Below, piece by piece: positions 8,535-16,859 of a DNA stretch of 35,838 nucleotides; position 1 is the first letter of the stretch, and each line of letters opens with the position of its first letter. The stretch lies in the IMG/VR virus record IMGVR_UViG_3300049595_001256, positions 1-35,838 of that record, one strand, 5' to 3'. The notes beneath the pieces are model-generated. The model did no database searches, was not told where the DNA came from, and saw only the letters and a list, made by a program, of their open reading frames with translations. The position numbers and the translations under genes are program-made. The stretch is from a virus.

Positions 8535-10949
8535 TTAAGAACCACATCCAAAACACTCAAATTCTGTGTCTGTTGGTTTTGAAGTTAGTTCAACTGTTGG
8601 TTTCTCAATTGGTTTTAATTGACCAACTTTTGAGATATCCACCGCCAAGTGTTTAGCTCCGGTTGATATCGCTTTAGTTCTAACATAATAACAAAGAGTT
8701 TTCAATCCTTTACCCCAAGAATGGAAGTGTGATGATGAAATCTTTGATAGTGTTGGATTAGACATATAGATATTCATTGATTGTGATTGGTCAATGAATG
8801 GTGCTCTGTCTGCCGCCATATCAATAAGTTCTCTTTGAGATATTTCCCAAATTGTTTTGTATTTTGGAATTAAATGTTCAATTCTTTTAACTTTCTTGTT
8901 ATAATTTTTATCTTCTTGGTCAAGATAATTATTAAAGTTAATATTTTGAATTGACCCTTCATTCATAATGATTTCATTTTTCAAATCTTCAGACCAAATA
9001 CCAATTTTCTCAAAATCACTAATTAAGTATTTGTTAACAATTAAAATTTCTCCTCCAACTACACGACGATTAAATAATGCCGAGTGAGCCGGTTCTGTCA
9101 TTTCAAATGAACCTGTAATCTTAGCTGAAGATGCAACTGGCATCTGAGCCGTGAATAATGAGTTACAAACTCCGTGATTAGATACTTCTAATTTAAGTGA
9201 GTCCCAATCCCACATTCTTCCTAAACCTTCATAATCTAACCCCCACATATCGAATTGGAATATACCTTTTGACATTGGCGAACCGTTAAAGAATTCGTAT
9301 GGTTTGTATTCACCTGATTTACATAATTCCATACTTTCGGTGATTGCCGCAAAGTAGATTGTTTCAAAAATTTCTTTGTTTAATTGTTTCGCCTCTTCAG
9401 ATGTGAAGATATAATCCATTAAGAAAAATACGTCAGCAAGACCTTGAGTTCCAATCGCAATTGCTCTTTGTTCTAAACCACCTTTTCTACCTTGTTCAGT
9501 TGAATAACTATTAATGTCAACAACTTTGTTAAGTGCTCTAACAACCTTTCTAACTTCACTATAAAGTAATTTGAAATCAAACTCCCCTTTAACGATAAAG
9601 TTTTTCAATACCATAGATGATAACGTACAGATTGCCGTAGTATTTTCATCGGTATATTGGTAAATCTCATTACATAGATTAGATTGTTTAATCACCCCAA
9701 TGTTTTGATGGTTAGTTTTTCTGTTAGCACTATCTTTAGAACATAAGTAAGGAACTCCGGTTTCAACTTGAGATTCAATAATTTTATTCCAAATTGTTTG
9801 TGCTTTCACTTTTTTACCAAGACCAAGTTCAACCGCTTTGTTGTAGTTTGCCTCATACTCAACACCATAAGTTTCCTGTAATGGTTTGATACCCGCCTTT
9901 TTAATGTCGTTAGGACAGAACAAATACCAATCAGAATTATTCTTAACCGCCTCCATAAAGTTGTCCGGTAACCATATTGAGGTAAATAAATCTTTTGCTC
10001 TTAATTCTTCAGCTCCCGTATTCTTTTTGATTTCAAGTAAATCAATGATGTCTTTATGCCAAGGTTCAATGTAGATAGCTGCACTACCCGGTCTTCTACC
10101 TTGTTGATTAAAGAATCTTAATCCTTCATTTACAATCTTTAAGTATTTTAATAAACCACCCGCAAATCCACCTGATGAGTTAATACGACTTTCTTTACTA
10201 CGAATGTTAGACATACATAATCCAATACCTGCAGCATCTGACGAATACGTTGAAATATCGTTGAATGTTTGCAATAACCCTTCTCTTGAGTCCCCGTGAT
10301 TGTATTTCAATACACAAGATGCTAGTTGAGGTGTTTTAGTTCCCGCGTTAATCATAATCGGTGTCGCAGGAGATATAACTTGATTTGATAATGATTGATA
10401 ATATTCAACCGCTTGTTCAAATGATTTAGTAACCCATAAAGCAACTCTCATATACATATGTTGAGGTCTTTCAATTACTCTACCTTCAGGATTTTTTAAC
10501 AAATACATTTCTTGTAATGATTTCCAAGCAAAATAATCAAAATTGTAATCATTCTCGTGATTAATTACAGAATCAATATTTTCAGGACCATATTGTTCAA
10601 TAGTTTCCATTAACTTATCGTTAATAATACCATCAACGTGTAATGTGTGCATTGTGTTACAGAAACTTTCATCAGTTTCTTTATGATACGCAGAAATAGC
10701 AACAGATGATGCTAATCTTGAGTAGTCGTGATGACTTCCGGTATATGCCGCAGCAATCTCATAAACTAACTTATCCAACTCTTTGGTTGTAATAACACCC
10801 TCTGTTGGAACTGAAGTAATCACCTTAATGAATACCTCATCAGCATTTACGTTTAATCCTCTTGCCGCTCGTTTAACTCTATTATAAATTTTTTGGGGGT
10901 TGAACGAAACTTCGTCTCCCCCTCTTTTTCTTATCTTTAATGACATCAT
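8535..10949 (-). CDS. nrdA: Ribonucleotide reductase class Ia, large subunit NrdA
   Basis: 804 aa. It reduces ribonucleoside diphosphates to deoxy forms together with NrdB. Residues about 3-93 form an ATP-cone, the allosteric activity domain. Catalytic residues are all visible: C212 (ASCVL) and C441 (ICTLSS) as the active-site disulphide pair, and N424-x-C426-x-E428 (SNLCNEI) with the thiyl-radical cysteine. Y754-Y755 (CYYVRTK) carry the radical from NrdB. The C-terminal swinging tail ends ECFGCGS with a CxxC pair (C799, C802). The start follows the nrdB stop after one base (TAATATG), with ATGATG giving two possible starts one codon apart. The enzyme looks complete and active. It ends a cassette that begins with gp32 and is followed by a strong terminator. 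Confidence 0.97.
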   Translation of the reverse strand: MMSLKIRKRGGDEVSFNPQKIYNRVKRAARGLNVNADEVFIKVITSVPTEGVITTKELDKLVYEIAAAYTGSHHDYSRLASSVAISAYHKETDESFCNTMHTLHVDGIINDKLMETIEQYGPENIDSVINHENDYNFDYFAWKSLQEMYLLKNPEGRVIERPQHMYMRVALWVTKSFEQAVEYYQSLSNQVISPATPIMINAGTKTPQLASCVLKYNHGDSREGLLQTFNDISTYSSDAAGIGLCMSNIRSKESRINSSGGFAGGLLKYLKIVNEGLRFFNQQGRRPGSAAIYIEPWHKDIIDLLEIKKNTGAEELRAKDLFTSIWLPDNFMEAVKNNSDWYLFCPNDIKKAGIKPLQETYGVEYEANYNKAVELGLGKKVKAQTIWNKIIESQVETGVPYLCSKDSANRKTNHQNIGVIKQSNLCNEIYQYTDENTTAICTLSSMVLKNFIVKGEFDFKLLYSEVRKVVRALNKVVDINSYSTEQGRKGGLEQRAIAIGTQGLADVFFLMDYIFTSEEAKQLNKEIFETIYFAAITESMELCKSGEYKPYEFFNGSPMSKGIFQFDMWGLDYEGLGRMWDWDSLKLEVSNHGVCNSLFTAQMPVASSAKITGSFEMTEPAHSALFNRRVVGGEILIVNKYLISDFEKIGIWSEDLKNEIIMNEGSIQNINFNNYLDQEDKNYNKKVKRIEHLIPKYKTIWEISQRELIDMAADRAPFIDQSQSMNIYMSNPTLSKISSSHFHSWGKGLKTLCYYVRTKAISTGAKHLAVDISKVGQLKPIEKPTVELTSKPTDTEFECFGCGS

Positions 10950-10950
10950 A

Positions 10951-11901
10951 TTAAAAATCGTCTGTAAATGTTAATGACTCACCTAACTTGGCCTTTTGAT
11001 ACTCCATTGTTCTTGATTCAAAGAAGTTACCTTTTGTTTCAACAGCAATCTGTTCCATAAATTTAAATGGTTGTTCCACATTAAAGTGTTTTTTACAACC
11101 AAACTTAACCAATAATCCGTCAGTAACAAATTCAAGATATTGTTTCATTAAGTTTGAATTCATACCAATTAAAGACACAGGTAATGATTCAGTGATAAAT
11201 TCTTTTTCAATTTCTAAAGCGGATAGTAAGATTTCTTTAATTCTTTTCTCCGTTGGTTTGTTCTCAACGTGATTGTTAATCAAATGAATAGCAAAATCAC
11301 AATGTAAGTTCTCATCTTTAAAGATTAATGAATTTGCATTACATAATCCTTGCATAATTCCTCTTGATTTCATCCAAAAGATAGAACAGAATGAACCGGA
11401 AAAGAAAATTCCTTCAACAGCCGCGAACGCAACTAATCTTTCTTGAAAAGAGGCGTTCTCAATCCAATCAAGAGCCCATTTAGCTTTCTTTTGAACTGCC
11501 GGTAATCTATCAATTGCGTGGAAACATTCGTCTTTCTCTGTTTCATCAGAAACATAAGTATCAATCAATAATGAATACATTAACGAGTGAATGTTTTCCA
11601 TCATAATTTGAAATCCGTAGAAGAATTTCGCCTCAGCGTATTGAACCTCTTTTAAGAAATTTTCAGCCAAGTTTTCATTTACAATACCATCAGACGCTGC
11701 AAAGAACGCTAATATATTTTTAAGGAAATATCTTTCATTATCAGATAGGTTTTCCCAATCTCTAATATCGTTAGATAAATCTACTTCTTCTGCCGTCCAA
11801 AAAGCCGCTTGATGTTGTTTGTAAAATTCCCATATATCATTATGTTCAATAGGGAAAATAACGAATCTGTCATTATTTGGTTCTAATATTTTTTCTTTCA
11901 T
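10951..11901 (-). CDS. nrdB: Ribonucleotide reductase class Ia, small subunit NrdB
   Basis: 316 aa, holding the di-iron centre and tyrosyl radical. Metal ligands can be placed by alignment to eukaryotic R2 patterns: D71 ([10 protein letters not shown]), E102 and H105 (MENIHS), E163 ([10 protein letters not shown]), E197 and H200 ([10 protein letters not shown]). The radical tyrosine is Y109. The C-terminus ends TFTDDF, close to the FTLDADF tail by which mouse R2 docks on R1. The whole protein is of the eukaryote/Bacteroidota type, not the E. coli type. One change in an otherwise invariant-looking stretch is Leu in place of Glu in [10 protein letters not shown], which is not a metal ligand. 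It lies between the helicase gene (7-base gap) and nrdA (coupled). Confidence 0.97.
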   Translation of the reverse strand: MKEKILEPNNDRFVIFPIEHNDIWEFYKQHQAAFWTAEEVDLSNDIRDWENLSDNERYFLKNILAFFAASDGIVNENLAENFLKEVQYAEAKFFYGFQIMMENIHSLMYSLLIDTYVSDETEKDECFHAIDRLPAVQKKAKWALDWIENASFQERLVAFAAVEGIFFSGSFCSIFWMKSRGIMQGLCNANSLIFKDENLHCDFAIHLINNHVENKPTEKRIKEILLSALEIEKEFITESLPVSLIGMNSNLMKQYLEFVTDGLLVKFGCKKHFNVEQPFKFMEQIAVETKGNFFESRTMEYQKAKLGESLTFTDDF

Positions 11902-11908
11902 TTTTAAA

Positions 11909-13291
11909 TTAATTTTGTGTTTGTTCTTTTTGTTTTCTTTTGTCTAACAAATCTTTTATTCTTTGTCTGTTTCTTTCTTCGGTTTGTTCTTCTAACCCTA
12001 AAAATGTTACAGAACTTTCAGTGTCAATCTCCAACATACCATTATCAAATTTACAATTCTCAAATACAACACCATCATCACCAATACGTGATTTAGTAAT
12101 TGCAATCGTTGCTAGTTTCATTTCTTTTTGTTGTAGAGATTTTGCCACGGAAATGATTACGTGTCCAACCTGTGCTTTTTTAATAGAACCCCCCATTTGG
12201 TCAGTAGTTACAACATCAGAAGATATTGAACTTCTATTACCTTGAGTTGCCGTCCACCCTACCAAGTCAAGTTCGTGACACATAGATTCAAATGCTCTCA
12301 TCACAGACCCTTCAGATTTCCATTCATCCCCCAAGTTTTTATCCGGAACTACACAATCAATGTAGTCCAATAATACCATATCAATTTTGTTTCCTTCAGA
12401 AATCATTTTTCTAATTTGATTCTTAATTTGCATCATTGTTACGGTGTCAGATGGAAGTTTTTTAAGTATAAGTTCATTAGGCATTTTCTCCTTAATCTCT
12501 TGAACTTTAACCATAACTTCATCCTTTTTTAAAGACAATTCATCCGGATGAATTTTTGTCCATAATGTAATGTGTTTACGTTGGATAATCTTTGGGTTAT
12601 CCTCAAAGAATATTTGTAAAACATTATATCCCAAATTAAATGCGTGATTTGAGATTTTTGTCAGTAAAGTTGATTTACCAACACCTGTTGGTGCTAATAC
12701 AACACCGATTTCACCTTTAGCTAAACCACCTTTTAATAACCTATCTATTCCCGGAATACCCATTGGTATCGGATGTCGATAATCTTCGTTTAAAACGTCA
12801 TCTAAATTACTGAAAACACTTTCCGTTCCTTTTTCGTGTTCCCCAACTTGAAGAGCTTTACTAACCATTTCCTCTAATGTGTCATAACTCTCAAATTCAC
12901 CAGTGTCGATGATTTTTTGAGCTTTAACCATTACTTTCTGTAACTCCTGTTGCTTACAGAACTTCATTGATTTTTCTTGTACAAATTCTGCACCCTCAAG
13001 AGTAGATTCCTTAACTTTTGTAAGGGTATCAATAATGATTTTTGCCGCCAGAGGTTGTTGTATCTCAGATTTTGTGATTTGTTCTAATGTGTCAAAGGTT
13101 GGTGTATGTTCGTATTTTGTATAATACTCTTTAATCATTTGAATGATTAGTTTAAAGTATTTATTTTCAAAATAACTTGTTTCAATCACATCGATAATAG
13201 ACCTTGAGAAATCTTTGTCGATAATGATTTGGTTTAATAATTGTATCTGAAAGGTACTACCTAGATACTCGAAATTTTTGTTTGACGCCAT
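11909..13291 (-). CDS. 41: Replicative DNA helicase, DnaB/gp41 type
   Basis: 460 aa, near T4 gp41 (475 aa). The N-terminal helical domain (about 1-150) precedes a RecA-fold ATPase. The Walker A motif is APTGVGKST at about 200-208, and Walker B is [10 protein letters not shown] around D309. The [11 protein letters not shown] segment matches the DnaB-family H3/sensor region. It would unwind the replication fork as a hexamer. The region [20 protein letters not shown] before Walker A is typical of the DnaB/RadA superfamily. No primase (gp61) or loader (gp59) gene is seen in this window. The start is ATG at 13291, 30 bases after the 150-aa gene, and the stop is 7 bases before nrdB. Confidence 0.93.
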   Translation of the reverse strand: MASNKNFEYLGSTFQIQLLNQIIIDKDFSRSIIDVIETSYFENKYFKLIIQMIKEYYTKYEHTPTFDTLEQITKSEIQQPLAAKIIIDTLTKVKESTLEGAEFVQEKSMKFCKQQELQKVMVKAQKIIDTGEFESYDTLEEMVSKALQVGEHEKGTESVFSNLDDVLNEDYRHPIPMGIPGIDRLLKGGLAKGEIGVVLAPTGVGKSTLLTKISNHAFNLGYNVLQIFFEDNPKIIQRKHITLWTKIHPDELSLKKDEVMVKVQEIKEKMPNELILKKLPSDTVTMMQIKNQIRKMISEGNKIDMVLLDYIDCVVPDKNLGDEWKSEGSVMRAFESMCHELDLVGWTATQGNRSSISSDVVTTDQMGGSIKKAQVGHVIISVAKSLQQKEMKLATIAITKSRIGDDGVVFENCKFDNGMLEIDTESSVTFLGLEEQTEERNRQRIKDLLDKRKQKEQTQN

Positions 13292-13321
13292 ATAATTTTT
13301 CTTTTAGTGTATTAATAAATA

Positions 13322-13774
13322 CTACACACTTAAGGTAACATCCAGATATTTTTTTGTTAAATTTTTAGATGAAAAAATGTCAGTCAAGTTCATCAATAAG
13401 TTTTTTAGGTGTGGGCGTACATCCACAGTATATCTTATCTTTGGGGGGTATATTTTAGCATCCACTTGTCTATGACAAATTGTCATATCATTTTGTTTAA
13501 TGAAGATGTTAAAATACTCCGGACCATCAGTATATGACGTTTCCAAAATAGCCGGATTGTTAATAATTTCATACATGTTATCAGACATATACGTTACTGT
13601 TTTCAATGATAATTGAGTTTGAATGTCTTCTTTAAATTCACGAAGTAATTCATAAAGTTCTAATGAGTTTTTTGCCTCATTGTTAAACTCTCTTACGTTA
13701 AAAAATCTTTGTACAATGATGTTATCATTTACCATCATTAAGAATTCTAATTTTACCGATTCTTGGTCTTTCAT
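13322..13774 (-). CDS. Unknown 150-aa protein in the replication cassette
   Basis: 150 aa, acidic N-terminal half with predicted helices (NNEAKNSLELYELLREFKED) and a C-terminal half with beta strands, including ICHRQVDAKIYPPKIRYTVD. There is no signal peptide, membrane helix or recognised catalytic motif. It lies between the RNase H gene (8-base gap) and the helicase gene (30-base gap), so it is in the replication transcription unit and probably acts in replication, recombination or its control. It does not look like gp59, gp33 or gp61 to me. The ATG at 13774 is the natural start, since the preceding bases belong to the rnh end and a short spacer. Confidence 0.75.
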   Translation of the reverse strand: MKDQESVKLEFLMMVNDNIIVQRFFNVREFNNEAKNSLELYELLREFKEDIQTQLSLKTVTYMSDNMYEIINNPAILETSYTDGPEYFNIFIKQNDMTICHRQVDAKIYPPKIRYTVDVRPHLKNLLMNLTDIFSSKNLTKKYLDVTLSV

Positions 13775-13782
13775 AGTTTTAA

Positions 13783-14787
13783 TTAATTGTTGTTATAATT
13801 TCTTTTTTCTTTTCTCGTTAGTTTCATAAAGGGTCTAACAAAATTTACCCATGCGTCATCCCCCTTTGGTAGATATTTAAAAAAACCGTCTTCCATCATC
13901 ATCTTTATAAGATTCCTATGTCCCCGACCATCCGGGTCTAACGTTTCTCTATAATATAACTCTACAAGTTCTTTAGCATCATCAGTAATTAACGGATTCG
14001 ATAGATTTATTATTTTCTCATTAATAGTGAAAAATTCCTCCCCATGAACACCTCTTTTAGTTTTACCCGATATTAAATTTTGTAATGTTTTATTATTCTT
14101 ATTTTCTTTAAGTAGGTTCTCAGCTTTTTGTAAAATATCGGTAATAGTAACCGGTTTTTCAAGTAACTCAGGGAAAAACTTAATAAGTGTTTTTTCACCT
14201 AAACCTGAAATACCATCAATGTTATCAGATTTGTCACCCGATAAAATTTTATAAGTTTTAATATTTTGATGAGGAAATTCGTAAATATCACATTTGATTT
14301 TACTACCTAATTGATAAGTTTCTTTAGTTCTTGGGTAATACACCGAAACCTTATCTGAAATAAGTTGGGTGAGGTCTTTATCCCCCGAATAAATGGTTTT
14401 TTGTTCGTTATCAGAGATTTGGCAATAGTAAGCAATCAAATCATCCGCTTCGTTATTATCTACGTTGATTTGTCTCACATAACAGTCCTCCAAGTATTGT
14501 TTAATTCTTTCTTTCTGCTCAGTGAAAGAATCTAACTTATACTCGTTGTCTCTGTCTCTACGTTGTTCTTTGTATTGGGGATAAATAAGTTTGCGAGTTG
14601 AAGAGTTATCATCACCATCCCACATAACAACAACCTTATCAAAGTTTTGTTCATCTATGAATCGTCTAATGGTGTTCACAAAGTGCCATAAGGCACCTAT
14701 ATGTTTTCCATTATGATAATAATCTTTTACTCCGTGAAATCCAATCTTTACTAAATTATTGCCGTCCACTAATAGGGTTTTAACCAC
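13783..14787 (-). CDS. rnh: RNase H / 5'-3' exonuclease, FEN-family
   Basis: 334 aa with a GTG start at 14787. It has the full acidic set of the FEN/T4 RNase H nuclease family: D8 (LLVDGNN), D57 (VVMWDGDD), E113-x-D115-D116 (NEADDLIAYY), D136 and D138 (IYSGDKDLTQL), D185 and D188 (LSGDKSDNIDG). The last is followed by a helix-three-turn-helix DNA-binding pattern, ISGLGEKT. The YKEQRRDRD arch segment is also typical. T4 Rnh is 305 aa and removes RNA primers from lagging-strand fragments, acting with gp32. The gene lies 21 bases after uvsX, in the same unit as gp32 and the helicase, which fits primer removal during replication. Confidence 0.92.
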   Translation of the reverse strand: MVKTLLVDGNNLVKIGFHGVKDYYHNGKHIGALWHFVNTIRRFIDEQNFDKVVVMWDGDDNSSTRKLIYPQYKEQRRDRDNEYKLDSFTEQKERIKQYLEDCYVRQINVDNNEADDLIAYYCQISDNEQKTIYSGDKDLTQLISDKVSVYYPRTKETYQLGSKIKCDIYEFPHQNIKTYKILSGDKSDNIDGISGLGEKTLIKFFPELLEKPVTITDILQKAENLLKENKNNKTLQNLISGKTKRGVHGEEFFTINEKIINLSNPLITDDAKELVELYYRETLDPDGRGHRNLIKMMMEDGFFKYLPKGDDAWVNFVRPFMKLTRKEKRNYNNN

Positions 14788-14808
14788 TTGTTTTGTTTGT
14801 ATTCGTTA

Positions 14809-15813
14809 CTAATCTTTTTCTTCTACTTCTTTCAAATCAAAATCACCATCTGTTCCAATGATGTTTTTCCAATATTCAGAGTATTCTTTTTTGTACTTCT
14901 CAATTGAAGCTTTTTCTTCTGTAGTCTCTTTACCTGCCAAGAATCCATGAGGTGTTACTATAATTTTACCATCCTCATAACCTAATCCATTGATGTGGTT
15001 TTTCATTACTGAAATTTTAGTTCTCACAGCAAATTTGATAGTTCTCTTATCTTTAGTCGCAGTAATTTTTGTTGTTCCCGCACCTTTCTCATTACCAAAA
15101 CGGAATACTAATGAAGAGTTTAACCAAATTGCCTCACCACCTTTAGCTTTAATTTTAGGTTGTCCAAATGGATTATCCGGAAGTTCAACCCAAGGTTGGT
15201 TAACAATAACCAAAGTATTCTCATATTTAGAATCCGCTTTACGACTTCCTGAAATTCTTTGATTAATTCCCATTCCAATTTTATCAGCTAATGCAGCAGC
15301 ATTATGTTGTTTTCCACCTTTACCTTCATAAGTCATTTTACAAGGGACTGAACCAACAGAATCCCATAAGAACAATAAACTATAATCTAATTCACCTTTC
15401 TCTTGAGCATCTAATAAAGAGTTGATGTAGTCAGTAATTTGTTCAATATAACTGAAGTTATTATTGAAGATGTAGAACCCGTCCCATTCTAATTCACCTG
15501 TTTCTTCATCAACCATTTCTTCACACTCAAAACCCATAAGTTTAGCATGTTCAAACGACCATTTTTGTTCCGTAATAATGAATACAGGTAATATTTGTTT
15601 TTTCTGAGCATCAACCGCACATTTAACTAAAGCTGTGGTTTTACCTGTATCGGAATGACCCAAGAACATATTTAAATGTCCAATAGCCGGACCCGGAATA
15701 CCAACAGCATCCAAAAAGTCAGGACCTAAATCAAAGAACCTTTGTGGTTTGTATTTTGCAGATGTAGAGAATTTGTCCTTAATGGACTTGAAATCATGTT
15801 TTTTAATTGCCAT
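14809..15813 (-). CDS. uvsX: UvsX, RecA-like recombinase
   Basis: 334 aa from ATG 15813. An in-frame TTG at 15882 would add 23 residues but overlaps a hairpin, so the ATG is preferred. RecA-fold ATPase: Walker A FLGHSDTGKTT (about 50-60), a candidate catalytic glutamate E82 in FIITEQKW, and Walker B YSLLFLWDSVGS around D151. The VNQPW segment and the KAKGGEAIWLNSSLVFRF region correspond to the DNA-binding loop 2 region of UvsX-type recombinases. T4 UvsX is 391 aa. The C-terminus is acidic. UvsX would form filaments on ssDNA for strand invasion and recombination-dependent replication. It follows gp32 and precedes rnh. The stop is TAG. Confidence 0.93.
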   Translation of the reverse strand: MAIKKHDFKSIKDKFSTSAKYKPQRFFDLGPDFLDAVGIPGPAIGHLNMFLGHSDTGKTTALVKCAVDAQKKQILPVFIITEQKWSFEHAKLMGFECEEMVDEETGELEWDGFYIFNNNFSYIEQITDYINSLLDAQEKGELDYSLLFLWDSVGSVPCKMTYEGKGGKQHNAAALADKIGMGINQRISGSRKADSKYENTLVIVNQPWVELPDNPFGQPKIKAKGGEAIWLNSSLVFRFGNEKGAGTTKITATKDKRTIKFAVRTKISVMKNHINGLGYEDGKIIVTPHGFLAGKETTEEKASIEKYKKEYSEYWKNIIGTDGDFDLKEVEEKD

Positions 15814-15853
15814 ATCTCTAATTAATTTAATTTTTTTAGTTTTTTTAGACAAG

Positions 15854-15882
15854 TTGGACACCAAGTAAGACCTAGTGTCCAA
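15854..15882 (-). promoter_or_regulatory. RNA hairpin between gp32 and uvsX
   Basis: A perfect 8-bp inverted repeat (TTGGACAC / GTGTCCAA, at 15854-15861 and 15875-15882) with a 13-base loop lies in the 95-base gap after gp32. On the minus strand it is followed by A-rich, not T-rich, sequence, so it is not a terminator for these genes. It could be an mRNA processing or stability element or a protein-binding site that sets gp32 versus uvsX expression. Confidence 0.5.
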
Positions 15883-15908
15883 GTAATATGTCTATATTTT
15901 TTTTTTGA

Positions 15909-16763
15909 TTAGAAAGGCATATCATCTTCCGGTTCATCACCCGCTTGTGGGTCAATCGGAGCAGATGGTTTAGAACCACCAAATGACATCTCATCAGAAT
16001 CAGAGTTACCATAATCGTAACCACCTTTATCAGAGTTCCATTTTGGAGTCTCACCTCTTGCGATAGCTTCTAAATACTCAACAGGTTTTTTAGAGTAAAC
16101 ATCTTCCCAAGATAACTCATCGTTAACCCATCCGTCAGCAGTTGCTTTGTCCTCATGAACAGGAGCCGCGTCATCATACATAACTGTTTGGATTACTGTG
16201 TAAAATGCACCTTTTGGAGTTTTAGCTTTAGTCAATTCTAAAATGATATCTCTACCTGTTACCGGGTCAGTAATATCACCTTTATTTCTCCAAATAGGAA
16301 TAATTTTATCTAAAATTCCTTCATTTTTGTAGTTGTGTTTAAATCTCCAAAATTTAACACCGTCTGCCTCGTTATCTCTATCAATAACTTTCACAATGTA
16401 AAATTTACGTGATAAATAATTTTTAGCTAACTCTTTGTCAGATTCTTTTCCGGTTGAACGAAGTTCTTCGTAAACCTCATTTAAAGGTGAACGTTCGTTG
16501 TCGTTTTTTCCCGGGTCATAAAATTTTTGGAATTTTCCATCTACTTGAATCTCGTGATACCAAACTTCTTTAAATGGGGTTGAACCATCTGTAGTTGGTA
16601 AGATTCTTAATCTTCGTTGCCCTTGAGTTTCCTTGTCTTGAAGGATTGCCGCGAAGTATTTTTTCATTCTCTCTTCTTGTGTAAATTTTGAGGTAGAAGA
16701 AGAACTACCTTGTTTTGATTGCTCGTATTGAGCCAAAACTGCGTCTAATGAATTTGTCGCCAT
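15909..16763 (-). CDS. 32: gp32-like single-stranded DNA-binding protein
   Basis: 284 aa (T4 gp32 is 301). The Ser-rich linker after a short N-terminal helix, the core TQEERMKKYFAAILQDKE and QGQRRLRILPT, the FWRFKHNYKNEGI segment and the acidic C-terminal tail fit the gp32 family. It would coat ssDNA and coordinate UvsX, helicase and RNase H. Two departures stand out. The protein has no cysteine at all, so the zinc site of T4 gp32 (one His, three Cys) is absent. The last residues are EPEDDMPF, closer to the DDDIPF tip of bacterial SSB than to the T4 tail. It is the first gene after the promoter at 16793-16821 and has only a short leader, too short for a T4-style upstream pseudoknot. Confidence 0.88.
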   Translation of the reverse strand: MATNSLDAVLAQYEQSKQGSSSSTSKFTQEERMKKYFAAILQDKETQGQRRLRILPTTDGSTPFKEVWYHEIQVDGKFQKFYDPGKNDNERSPLNEVYEELRSTGKESDKELAKNYLSRKFYIVKVIDRDNEADGVKFWRFKHNYKNEGILDKIIPIWRNKGDITDPVTGRDIILELTKAKTPKGAFYTVIQTVMYDDAAPVHEDKATADGWVNDELSWEDVYSKKPVEYLEAIARGETPKWNSDKGGYDYGNSDSDEMSFGGSKPSAPIDPQAGDEPEDDMPF

Positions 16764-16792
16764 AGTGTTTAAAATATTTAAAGGTTTATTAA

Positions 16793-16821
16793 AGTATAAG
16801 TGTCAGCCGTGTGTTTGTCAA
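16793..16821 (-). promoter_or_regulatory. Sigma70-like promoter for the gp32 cassette
   Basis: On the minus strand TTGACA (plus 16816-16821) is separated by exactly 17 bases from TATACT (plus 16793-16798). Transcription would begin near 16786, about 23 bases before the gp32 ATG. It sits directly after the terminator at 16832-16855, where a new promoter is expected. TTTG-type Bacteroidota -10 sequence (TACTTTAA) overlaps the same place. Confidence 0.72.
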
Positions 16822-16831
16822 ATTGTTTTGT

Positions 16832-16855
16832 AAAAAAAACGGTCCGAAGACCGTT
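16832..16855 (-). terminator. Strong terminator with UUCG loop, after the 226-aa gene
   Basis: Minus strand AACGGTC-TTCG-GACCGTT followed by a run of T residues: a 7-bp stem capped by the very stable UUCG tetraloop. It begins four bases after the stop of the 226-aa gene and ends the upstream tail transcript before the replication cassette. Confidence 0.92.
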
Positions 16856-16859
16856 AAAA

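Noticed and set aside
10940-11000. Loss of a key residue in NrdA/NrdB
   Set aside because: The Leu in [10 protein letters not shown] of NrdB first looked like a lost ligand, but alignment shows the ligands are the E and H before it; all catalytic residues are present.
11940-12245. Plus-strand open frame of 101 codons
   Set aside because: It is antisense inside the helicase gene, low-complexity Ser/Ile-rich, with no supporting context; a mirror of the real frame.
15814-15882. Longer uvsX with a TTG start at 15882
   Set aside because: It would translate through the hairpin into a Lys/Ser-rich extension; the ATG at 15813 fits the family start better.
15875-15908. Hairpin plus T-run as a plus-strand terminator near 15900
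   Set aside because: In plus direction a T-tract follows the stem, but no gene is transcribed on that strand and the tract is 13 bases away.
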